Assembly: GCA_002077065.1 (NCBI GenBank)
Contig: NAJO01000050.1
Span: 1-64,000 of the forward strand
Length of the DNA: 64,000 bases
Direction of reading: 5' to 3'
From: Cryoendolithus antarcticus
Taxonomy: Eukaryota > Ascomycota > Dothideomycetes > Cladosporiales > Cladosporiaceae
Shown here: positions 9,657-19,122 of the stretch, in pieces
Layout: each line of letters starts with the position of its first letter
How positions within the stretch are numbered: position 1 is the stretch's first letter
Notes under the pieces: generated by a model
What the model was told of the DNA's origin: nothing
Databases searched by the model: none
The model's input: the letters and a program-made list of their open reading frames with translations, nothing else
Made by a program: the position numbers and the translations under genes

Positions 9657-12600
9657 TCATCCCGCCTTCACCCACCTCCTCTCCTCCTTCATCGTCGGCA
9701 TCCTGTTGCCCCGAAAGTCCTCTGCCGGCCAACCTTGGCAGGTAGCCTCTGACTCGACCACATCTCCGGCCATGACAAGCGTGTGCTCGAGCAGACAGCT
9801 GTCCGCCTCCATCTTTGCGCCACTCAACAACCTTGAGCCCGATCGAAGCACGGCGCGATCACCGACAGTCAGTGGATTGAGGTCGAACTTGCCCCTAGTG
9901 TTGATGTGGGCCACAAGCGAAGCATCATCGACACTGACACGATCGCCGAGCGTAAGTAGATCCGGCTCCGTGAAGTACAGCGATGGCGTTCCAGAAGCGA
10001 AGAGAGCACAATTCTTGCCGACATTTGCGCCCAGCGCACGAAAGTACAGCACCTCCCACTGAGTTCCGGTCAGCAGACCCAAGATCCCGTGTCCGCCATA
10101 ACAATGCCGACGGATACTCTCGATGTGCAAATAGAGCTGCCAGCGCTGGCAGTACGATGACTTATCCCAGTCGTAATTTCCAGCTTTGCGGCGGCCCATG
10201 AGTACCCACTTGGCTGATATTACGATCGTGAGCGCCAATACGGTCTGTACCGCCATAACCATGGTGATCAAGGTAGCGAAGACGAGGTACAGGAAGACTG
10301 GACGAAGCGGGCGTTCAGCCAATATCCATGAAGGGTAGTCTGATCGCCGGACAAGGTAGCCGATTACTTGGATGGCGGCAATGCTACCTGCGTTCCAGTA
10401 GACTGCGACGAAGACCGTGATGAAGGTAGCGTAGCAGAAGATAACGAATTGGTTCCAGACGAGGTAGGACGCTTGGCCCTGGTAGAAAGCCCGACCAAAG
10501 GGCGTGCTGGATACGTCAGGGTTTGCTAGTGAGTCTGTTGATCGAGCCGGATCGACCTGTTGGACAAGAACTGAAGTGCGGCGGGCTGCTTGGCGTTCAG
10601 CCTTTGCAGTGTCGTCGTGCTTGTAGGCGTACGTGATTTGGCCCTTTGTCTCAAAGTGCGGACTCGGAGGTCTGCTCTCAAGGTAAGGAGACTGCACAAG
10701 AGTGGCCATCGAGTCACTGGTGTTCAAGTTCGGTACACGAGGCCGAGACAAAGTCGTATCGTAGTACTGATCAGTCCGATGGCCCACAACAGCAGAGCGC
10801 GACTCAGCAGTCATATCGCCGGCGAGACAGATGGCCTCATTCTTCCTGCTGCCCACCCAAGTAGTGTTGCTCGCGTATCTGCCGTCGCGACGAGTCAGTG
10901 CGCCGCTGCCAAAGACGGTTCCCGTGCCGAGCTCAGCACCTGGAAGCAGTACGACACGATCAGCGACCATGGCGCCGTTCCCGATCTTCACGACATCGCT
11001 ACCAGTGCCATCTGAAGTGATCAGATGCGAGCGTGAACCAAAGACGACATCGTCGCCAATCTCGAGCAAGTCCCAATCTTGCACATTTGGTCCAGTCCCG
11101 GGCCAGTACACGCGCTTGCCGACCTTGCCGCCCATCAGACGCACAAGCTTAGAAGTGACTTCATAATGACCGCCAAACAGCTCAGAGACTTTGTGCAGCT
11201 CCAGAGCCGGCATCAGATTGCGTACGAGCTGCATGCGGAACTTCGTCGCATTCGAACGACATTCAACTGAGCCAGGGCGAATCTTACCGCAGCAAGCGTC
11301 GAAGAACTTCTTGCATGTCAGGACGGCGAAGAGGAAGAACACAGGCCCAAGGCAAGCATGCGCAGCAAGTGCGAGGTAATGATATGCCACTCTGTGCGGG
11401 CTCGAGAACCAGACAACGACTGCATGAAGGGGATCAGAGGATCTGTGTGCTTGCGTGTAGACCAGACCGACGAGGGCGGCTAGCCACGGAATTATGCCGC
11501 AGAATTTGACGAGTGCGGTGATGGGCACTTCGAGTAGGTACTCCAACAACCAGTGAGGCTTCGGGATCTTGGCTGAAGCCAGAAGTCGGTTCGCCTCTTC
11601 TGCGTCAGCAACTTCCCACGAAGATGAATTGGGACCGATGCAGGCGTTGTCAGGTACATTGGTACCAGCGGCCACAATCGCTGCCAGACCGATCGACGCA
11701 TTCGTACCGATGCTGATGGCCCCAAGATACATAGATGTATTTCGTTCTGCAGCAAATGGGCGGACCTTGCAGCGATCGATGACAGTGTTGTCACCAATCG
11801 TGATCAGGTCGTACTCTCCGAAGTCTGTACCATATGCAATGCTGACATTATGACCGATCTTCACGCCGAGTAGTCGAAGGTACAGCGTCCTCGCCGGACC
11901 AGTCAAGTTGAAGACACCCATGCCGGAGACTTCGATGACCTTCTGCACCATCCACCATCGCGTATGGTACAGCCCCCACATCGGGTACAGCCCTTCTCGA
12001 TAGCGGCCAATGACGAGCCACTTGAATATGATCGAGAGCAGAGGCGCTGCGATTTTGGTGACAATCTGTCCGATCGCAATCGACATGCAAAGACCGAAAA
12101 GTCGCCCCGGTATACTATTGACGGTAGGAAGGCCCTCAGCATAGGCGAGACAGTATATGAAGATTGTCCAGCTAAGTGCACGCTTCATGGGGTACATGAT
12201 ACCAATTGGAACAAATTGGAGGATTAGTAGCAGCGGATTGCTCGAGCTGCATGTCTTCTCGAGGCCAGGAAGTAGCTTCTTCGACGCCAACTTATCATCA
12301 TTCGTCGAAGTCGCACTCGATTCTGCCGTCTTAGTATCGACTAGCGAGGCTAAGGCTGAGATGGTCCGAGCAGCGAACAGCGCATCAATTGCGAGTCTGA
12401 TCTTGAAGTCTCTGCGCAGGGCGGAGAGCAGGCGACCAGCCTTCATGCTGTCGCCACCAAAGTCAAAGAAGTCCGAAGACCCATCGAAGTCCGACATGGG
12501 CTTGACCAGTATCTGTGCGAAAGCTTCCGCGATCTTATGTTCTGTATTTGAAAGGCCTGTGGCTGCGGCGGGTAATGTATTGTTGATTGCCTTCTCCATG

Positions 12601-14909
12601 GCAATACTGTCAAGACTTCCACTGCGTAGACGAGGAAGAGGTGCTGTGAGGAGGCGGATCCGGTTCGGTATTTGGTAGCCATGCAAGCTGCCGGCGATCT
12701 GTTCGACGAGAGTCTCGGCAGAGAGCACTGAGGCATTACTGTTCCTGCGGATCTTTGGCGCCACCAGTAACTCGGGATAGAAGTCGGTCTCGTCTTCCCG
12801 GACATGCAGCTCGTACTTGCGAGGCAGTACCTTCTGACACACTGATCGAAGGCAGTCGTGATCGATGCTAAGTGCTCTGGATGGTATGGGAATGCTCAAT
12901 GGCGTATTCGCGGGCGGACAGTCGGCTTCATAGTATCGGTGCGCTATTGGTGTATGATCAGCAATCTCAGGTAGGCCTAGCCGACGTGCGAGGTTGATGC
13001 GCAGTAGCTTGTTATTGTTCGTTGGTAGTCCAGTGTCCATGTAGATCATGAGTACGGGCACTTTGGCAGATGATAAAGTCGACTTCACCGCCTCTTGCAA
13101 GCCACGCAAACAGGCTCGTGGTGCGTTTGCTGGAGTCACGACGGCAACGCCGACCACTTCCTGTAAGACGTCGTGATTGACCGAGAATGCCAATGCCTTA
13201 CTGATTCGACCGTAGACTGGTGAAGTTGTATCCATAGCAGCACCCACGACTGCCTCTTCCACTTCAAATGGACTGATCAGCTCGCCACCGCGATTGATCA
13301 CTTCCTTGCTCCGGCCCGTGATGTACAGGTATTGGTCTTCGTCCAGATACCCCATGTCGCCGGTGTCGAACCACCCGTCCTTGGTGAAGCAGGAGGTATC
13401 GACTTTATTGTCTCTGAGGTAGCCGGAGAACACTGGAGAGCCACGTACGCTAATGCGACCAATGATACCTGCACCAAGGGCCTGATCGTGACCGTCCAAG
13501 ATGGCGATCTCAGGGCCAACGGAGACGCCCGAAGTGCCCGTCTTGTCCAGCTGATATGTGAGAGGGGGCGTGGATATGGGCATGCACTCGGTCATGCCGT
13601 AGCTGGGGAGTATAGTCGTGAGCTGCGTAGTCGAGAACGTCTCTCGAAGCTGAATCGCAAGACTGGGCAGCAGCCCACCCGCGGCGTTGCAAATCAGCCG
13701 GATTGTGCTGTTCGCCACAGCATCAGATCGTACCTCTGCAGCCTCCAAGATACCCTGATGCATGGAAGGCGAAGCGTAGTACCATGTTGGTGCGTAATCT
13801 TCGACACAGTCCCAGAACAAGTTGGCGTCGAAGGCGCTGCAACATATTACTGAGCCGCCCGACATGATCGGCGCGAACAGGTTGCGGACCAGTCCCCCAA
13901 CGTGATTGAATGGCATCTGATTCAAACAGCGCATCGAAGGTGATAATCCCCAGGACTCGATGACCATTGCAACACCACAGACCAGGGAGTGCACATGTAA
14001 AGGTACCAGCTTCTTCTTTCCACTCGTACCAGAGGTGAACAACAGGATGCTGATGTCGTCTGGCATGTGCTCGACCGGTTGCGGCCATCGTTTGGAGCCC
14101 CGGATCGAGCGTCTATCAACATCGCTGAACGCTAGATTCATCTGCGAGGTCAAGTCTACTAGCAGTACGCGGATGCCCGCGTTGATGAGCCACGGGTCTT
14201 TCAGTGCAAGTCGAGCAACATCCGCTGATGATGCCAGTACAAGACTTGCGCCGGATTGGAGCACATCTGTCTTGAATTGTTCTGATCCCACACCGTTGCC
14301 ATGACCGATCGGGGCAGCAGTGTAATAGGTGGCAGTAGACAGAACAGTCAGCGCAAGGAGAGGGCCGTTCGGGAGTGATATTGCAACAACTGGCTTTCGG
14401 GTGCCAGTATGTGGGCGAATGGGAAGCCGGAAGCTCGAGACACACCTGACTAGTTCAGTGTGGCTCAAGCTTTTGCCGGACGAAGGGTCGAAGATGGCTG
14501 CGGTTGGAGAGCTCGGATGCAAGAGATCGGTAATAGACTGATACGATGACTTGCATTGCCGCAGGGTATTGTCAACAAGGAGGCGTGCCTCCGGTCCACC
14601 CCTGCCAGCCTTTGCAACCTCGGGCAGCTGCTTCCAGACCTTCGTGTAAGTCTGCTGTAGCTCGAAGCATGGCCATGATGTCGGGAAGGCCTTGAGCAAA
14701 GCCGAGAGAGTCGCCAGAGGCCCGTATGATGGTCGACGGGAGCAAGGGATGCCTTGCAGAATCCGATGTCTGTCCCTGGGGCCGGCTGCCAGGACGCGTT
14801 GCGTGTATGCAATGTACTTCTGTAGATCGTCTGAACGTGTCAGGGTGCTGGCGAGGGCGAAGGCTTCGGTACCACCAGCAGGAGAGACCGTCTCTGCAGC
14901 TGGAGCCAT
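9657..14909 (-). CDS. Membrane NRPS-like synthetase with Pls (poly-epsilon-lysine synthetase) architecture
   Basis: One uninterrupted frame of 1750 residues. Residues 120-640 are an AMP-forming adenylation domain with all core motifs: TSGTSGKKK 292-300, YGMTE 437-441, TGD 516-518, R533 and the A10 lysine K634. Residues 650-776 look like a second, degenerate adenylation tail with Ser765 where A10 lysine is expected. A carrier domain follows with GGDS and phosphopantetheine Ser821. The C-terminal half alternates three hexapeptide-repeat left-handed beta-helix domains (about 1005-1095, 1245-1345, 1610-1720) with about six hydrophobic segments (893-920, 935-965, 1130-1150, 1175-1200, 1485-1510, 1540-1565). 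This is the domain order of bacterial Pls, which polymerises an amino acid without a condensation domain. The adenylation domain looks closer to acyl-CoA ligases, so the substrate is unknown. No tailoring genes flank it. Confidence 0.85.
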   Translation of the reverse strand: MAPAAETVSPAGGTEAFALASTLTRSDDLQKYIAYTQRVLAAGPRDRHRILQGIPCSRRPSYGPLATLSALLKAFPTSWPCFELQQTYTKVWKQLPEVAKAGRGGPEARLLVDNTLRQCKSSYQSITDLLHPSSPTAAIFDPSSGKSLSHTELVRCVSSFRLPIRPHTGTRKPVVAISLPNGPLLALTVLSTATYYTAAPIGHGNGVGSEQFKTDVLQSGASLVLASSADVARLALKDPWLINAGIRVLLVDLTSQMNLAFSDVDRRSIRGSKRWPQPVEHMPDDISILLFTSGTSGKKKLVPLHVHSLVCGVAMVIESWGLSPSMRCLNQMPFNHVGGLVRNLFAPIMSGGSVICCSAFDANLFWDCVEDYAPTWYYASPSMHQGILEAAEVRSDAVANSTIRLICNAAGGLLPSLAIQLRETFSTTQLTTILPSYGMTECMPISTPPLTYQLDKTGTSGVSVGPEIAILDGHDQALGAGIIGRISVRGSPVFSGYLRDNKVDTSCFTKDGWFDTGDMGYLDEDQYLYITGRSKEVINRGGELISPFEVEEAVVGAAMDTTSPVYGRISKALAFSVNHDVLQEVVGVAVVTPANAPRACLRGLQEAVKSTLSSAKVPVLMIYMDTGLPTNNNKLLRINLARRLGLPEIADHTPIAHRYYEADCPPANTPLSIPIPSRALSIDHDCLRSVCQKVLPRKYELHVREDETDFYPELLVAPKIRRNSNASVLSAETLVEQIAGSLHGYQIPNRIRLLTAPLPRLRSGSLDSIAMEKAINNTLPAAATGLSNTEHKIAEAFAQILVKPMSDFDGSSDFFDFGGDSMKAGRLLSALRRDFKIRLAIDALFAARTISALASLVDTKTAESSATSTNDDKLASKKLLPGLEKTCSSSNPLLLILQFVPIGIMYPMKRALSWTIFIYCLAYAEGLPTVNSIPGRLFGLCMSIAIGQIVTKIAAPLLSIIFKWLVIGRYREGLYPMWGLYHTRWWMVQKVIEVSGMGVFNLTGPARTLYLRLLGVKIGHNVSIAYGTDFGEYDLITIGDNTVIDRCKVRPFAAERNTSMYLGAISIGTNASIGLAAIVAAGTNVPDNACIGPNSSSWEVADAEEANRLLASAKIPKPHWLLEYLLEVPITALVKFCGIIPWLAALVGLVYTQAHRSSDPLHAVVVWFSSPHRVAYHYLALAAHACLGPVFFLFAVLTCKKFFDACCGKIRPGSVECRSNATKFRMQLVRNLMPALELHKVSELFGGHYEVTSKLVRLMGGKVGKRVYWPGTGPNVQDWDLLEIGDDVVFGSRSHLITSDGTGSDVVKIGNGAMVADRVVLLPGAELGTGTVFGSGALTRRDGRYASNTTWVGSRKNEAICLAGDMTAESRSAVVGHRTDQYYDTTLSRPRVPNLNTSDSMATLVQSPYLESRPPSPHFETKGQITYAYKHDDTAKAERQAARRTSVLVQQVDPARSTDSLANPDVSSTPFGRAFYQGQASYLVWNQFVIFCYATFITVFVAVYWNAGSIAAIQVIGYLVRRSDYPSWILAERPLRPVFLYLVFATLITMVMAVQTVLALTIVISAKWVLMGRRKAGNYDWDKSSYCQRWQLYLHIESIRRHCYGGHGILGLLTGTQWEVLYFRALGANVGKNCALFASGTPSLYFTEPDLLTLGDRVSVDDASLVAHINTRGKFDLNPLTVGDRAVLRSGSRLLSGAKMEADSCLLEHTLVMAGDVVESEATCQGWPAEDFRGNRMPTMKEERRWVKAG

Positions 14910-16887
14910 GGGAAAGTCGAGGGTAGTCTAGGTTCGAGAACGGTCGCTCAATTGAGATTGGAAGCGAGTGTGGACTCCAGGTGTTAGCTCTTGAGCCTCC
15001 GGAGGCTATGTCATACTCGTTGATGGGAATGCAGAAGTTCGAGCTCGTACATCCAGTGCGGCACAAATGGAGTGCGTTTAATGATAGCCAGAGAAGCGAG
15101 TGTGATGGTCCTGCTGTCTATGCTGCCAATGCTTCATGGGTAGATGTGATGGCTAACGCCGATCGATAGGACTAAGTGACAACCCCAGAATCCTAGTCAT
15201 CCGCAGCGTCAACACCATCATAGCCTGTCAAGGACGAAAGGGGAGGTGCAGTCTGTTCCGCAGCATGATGAGAAAGTGAAAGAATACCACACCTTCCGAT
15301 TCACATCACGTGTGGGTCGTCAGTGCAGACATCGCGTTCTTGGTACGCACGCCATCTACGACAGCAGAGCGGTTGAGACCCGAGGAGAGTCCAGCGCGCT
15401 CTACGATCCATAGCGATGGCTGCTTTGGGTAGCGTTTGATTGTAGAGGCTTCCAGAAGTGGGCCTAATGCGCGCCACAATCGTGTGCATGAAGTCTAGCT
15501 GCGCGGCGGTTAGCTGAGAAAGTGTCCGTGTGACTTGCATTAGAGTCCATTTCGTGAGGAAGACTCATGTTAGTGTCGCGTGTATTTCTCGCCTGTGATG
15601 CCATGTCGTCCAACGATACGCAAGTCTCATGCGGCGCACTATCTCGACGTTTCGCGTTTGATCTTGCTGGCAGATGCAGTACAGAAGTCGCAACACTAGG
15701 GGTGGGCGAATTCAGCCACGTGCCAGACACAGGACCCGAAAGCATCGCAGACGTCCCGATACTTTGAGGTAGCTCTCGGCACCTTCAACGGCCAGGTTGC
15801 CAGACGAAAGCATCAAAGTCCCGACCGTTCGGACGCAACTGCTTCCAGGACGACCGCACCACCAGTCGCATCTCACCCAACCGCTTGCATATCGCGTGAC
15901 GTCGCTCCGAGCGAGTAGATTGCCAATGCAGACTGCATTGCATGCTGCACAGCTATACGCTGCTGCCGGCTCGTAAATTGACATCTCTTGGCAGGAGACT
16001 GGATTCAGCCAGGAGGCGTTTGTCACTGGAAAGGAAAGGGAAAGGTCTGGAGTCAAGACAGGGGCACGGACACACAGGCTATTCCTGCTAGACTTGGCGA
16101 AGACAGGGGTGAATCGATTTGACACGTTCTCACATTCGCAAATCAGACACAGCTGTGTCCATACTTGCGCAGAAGCGTTGATGCTACAGCGGTGAGCACG
16201 ACGCAAACATCCGTGAGACGACGAGGACCATTAATTCGAAACCAAAACCCTGATGGCATTGCATGAATCGATCCACTTCAATGGTCTCAAATACCTGAGC
16301 TTGACTTCACTGGTGATTCGACTTCCAATATCGCATCGACAGATCGTGGCTAGATGATGCCACAGCGTCCAAGTCAGTATCGCGTATACTCTTGGCCAGG
16401 TCTTGGTGCCTCGACTGGCATCGATAATACACATTCGCGACAGTCGACGGCTACCATATTCATGCTGGCGGCAGCCACCGGCCTTGTCCCAGTGGGCACT
16501 GATGTCGTAAACGACAGCCAGACCGTCATCGGACATGGCAGACTCGCTGCTAGATACGTCTCACAAGCCGGCGGCAGGACCGCGATGAACACTTCACTTT
16601 GTAGAGACGAACACCTCTGCTTCGCCAACACTGCGTAACCTGGAAGCTGCTCCTATCAGCTGATTCACAGTGATGGAGCACTGCCTTGCTATATCCGTGA
16701 GAGGTGCTGATGTAGTGGGAACAGCAACATTTCGCACCTTGTCTCTCGTCAACTATGTACGTGAGGAGTTTTTGTAGTAAGTGTGCCTATAGAACCATAG
16801 GAGAGCTCTCACTTCCGGATAAGTGAGCGCATGACCGCTAGATTACTTTCACCACACCCCGATTACTCTATAGCATGCAAGAACGCT
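14910..16887. other. Intergenic region of about 2 kb
   Basis: It lies between the start of the NRPS-like gene and the 3' end of the Osh4-like gene. I see no convincing coding sequence. The longest frame (15712-16206, minus) is cysteine-rich, without recognisable motifs or a neighbouring exon. The part next to 14909 should hold the NRPS-like promoter. No tRNA or repeat was recognised. Confidence 0.5.
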
Positions 16888-18340
16888 TCAGTGCTTGTTA
16901 GCCGGCTCCAGTCCACCTCTCCACGGCTTCTTTAAGCCCTTCGCCCTTTCCCCATCAAACCTCCAAACCCCCTTCGTCTTCTCAACCTCCAACCCCATCC
17001 CGGCAACATCCATCAACCGACTCGCCACAGCATGCTCCTTCTCCCGTCGAAAGAAAAGCGTCTCCCAAGCCTCCTCGCTGGTCTCAGAAAGCTTTCTCAT
17101 TTCCCTCTGCGCGTTCTCCAACGTAGATTTGGCGTTGGCGACACCCTGCATGTCGCCCTTGTGTATGGCTTCGATGACACCGCGCCATGCTACGCGAGAT
17201 TCCCAGGGATCCTGATCGGAGAGCGCGGCGGTGCGGGCTTCGCTTACGGAGGCGGTTGCGCAGTCGTAAGTTTCTATCGTCTTTCCTGACGCGTCTCTGA
17301 AGATGAGCTTTTCGGTCCAGCTGCCTTCGACTGTATAGACCACTTGTCCGTCTTTGTCGTAGATCTTGGCCTTGACGTGATTCCTTTCGCCTCCGAAGCC
17401 CAACACGCCTTTGCCGCTGAAGTCTACTTCCGCAACGTAGCCTGACGAACTCACGATCTTGTAGCTGCCGTTCAACTCTGGGTACGGCCCTCCGCCAAGT
17501 ATGCCTTTGACCTTGACATTCGGTAGCGGGATTAGGTAGTCCTCCTCGTACTTCTCCACCGTTAGTATCGCGTGGCCGATTTGCTGTATGTTGACAGAGC
17601 CAGAAAATGTGATCTCTTGGCGCGTGTACCCCTCTGCTCGTACGCCATGCTTCTGATTCCAGAGATAACAGGCTGTGACGGGAGGGTGGTGGGAGACTTG
17701 TTCACTGACGAGTCGCGTCTCTTCTCCTTCAGGACCTATTTCGGCAACAAAGAGCTCTCCAAGGAACGCGTTCAATGGTTTCTTGACGCCCTCGCTAGGC
17801 TTGCGACCTGCGTATTGTTGGCCACGAAGGGAAGCCAGAAACCACTTGAGTACAGCCAACGATCGTTTCGCGTCGTTTGTTTCCGATGCAGGAGCAACAA
17901 AGAGATCCGGATGGCTGATCCAGTATCGAGGGAACTCGGTCGTCGATTTATCGGCCAAAACGAATGGTGGTGCAGTTATATTGCTGAGGTCGCCTTTCAG
18001 GGTCCCGATTGACTGTAAAACGGAAACACAGGATTAGAGACTGACCTGCTGAGGTAGTGGGACATACCTCCGCTTTCTCTGGAAAGTCTGAGACGCTCTC
18101 ATGCTACTATAAGGATAGCTGCGACAGTGGTTGTATCGCCCGGATGTTGGTGAGAGAGAGCACCGGGTTTTGGGGCTCTCAAGAACACGCGAGTGTGCGT
18201 GATTCTGCCGCAATCAAGCACATAAGAGCATTGTCGACGTTTCAGACTTTCGGAGAAGGAGAAACAGTTGGAGATTGGTGGAGCGCACCTACGAGGAGGA
18301 ATTGTTTGAGGGCCGAGTTCTGGGACGGCGAGTCTGCCAT
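16888..18340 (-). CDS. KES1: Oxysterol-binding protein homologue, Osh4/Kes1 type (2 or 3 exons)
   Basis: The protein consists of a single OSBP-related domain. Members of this family carry sterol one way and PI4P the other between membranes. The fingerprint EQVSHHPP sits at residues about 120-127, preceded by KKPLNAFLGELF. Exon 1 is 18340-18293 (MADSPSQNSALKQFLL), and the main exon starts at 18012 with SIGTLKGDLSNITAPPF. Joined directly, they align with the yeast Kes1 start (SFLKSIASFNGDLSS) and give 390 residues. The intron (18292-18013) is long at 280 bp and contains a possible 36-bp cassette exon. A longer-looking frame start at 17958 is only a TTG inside the exon. The gene is divergent from the Osh3-type gene. 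Confidence 0.87.
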
Positions 18341-19122
18341 CGGGCACGAGGGTATCTTTCTTCCCACGGCTAATCTGCACTAGTCTTGCCGCATTCCGTA
18401 TGGTAAGATGTCGATTGGCTTGAGGGGAGCGATGCTTGATGATAGGAGTTCGACTATGAGAGAGAAAATCACCGACCTACTGCCTGATCTCATTGCCTGT
18501 CGAGGAAACATTCTCATTCTCGCCGCGCCTTGCGATCGTGCTTGGAACTGAGATCGATGTCGTCATAACGCGAAGCTGCATGCACGCGCTGACACGTGAA
18601 AGGCATGTGTCTCGTAGGGCTGAGGTGAGGATGCGGCTGGCCGAGATCATCAGGCACACAGCCAGGCTGTCTGACCTTACACCGGTCGGGCGTATCGTAC
18701 GATACCGCCATAAGCCTTTCTCAGACCATTCCCGCCGATGGTGAAGCTGATCATAGTTGAAGAAAAGGTGAGTGGGAAGCAATACGGACGGAAAATGCGA
18801 AACGACCGAAACCTGTTGCACAATCAGGACGCGGATCACCGAGAAGCCGTGCCTTGGAACTCTCACGCTCTCGTAACAACGGCCGAAACGGCGTCTGCTG
18901 ACAAGCGATTCGGGACTTCACGTCGATACTGATTCAGCTGTGTCAGATCAGCTTTCTCGTCCGTGGATATCCGGTATCTCATATGTAGGTAGTGTTGTTG
19001 TCTTGTTTGCTTCGAGGACGCTCTGGTAGTCGTCCCTTGCAGCAGGCAGACGACTTACCACCTATGGACATTGTATATCCTCTCCATGGTCACGAGGTCA
19101 TGTGAGTAGAGTTGGCGCTATC
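18341..19122. promoter_or_regulatory. Shared divergent promoter region of the two OSBP-related genes
   Basis: These 782 bp separate the start codons of the Osh4-type gene (minus) and the Osh3-type gene (plus), so both promoters must lie here. Small overlapping ORFs (for example 18477-18866 and 18738-18932) show no protein-like features. I cannot name a binding site with confidence. Confidence 0.5.

Noticed and set aside
15712..16206. 164-codon minus-strand frame in the 2-kb intergenic region
   Set aside because: It is cysteine-rich without motif or homology, has no exon context, and overlapping frames of similar quality exist on both strands.
6733..16206. Secondary-metabolite gene cluster around the NRPS-like gene
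   Set aside because: Neighbours are a gamma-tubulin complex gene and lipid-transfer genes; no transporter, regulator or tailoring enzyme is adjacent.
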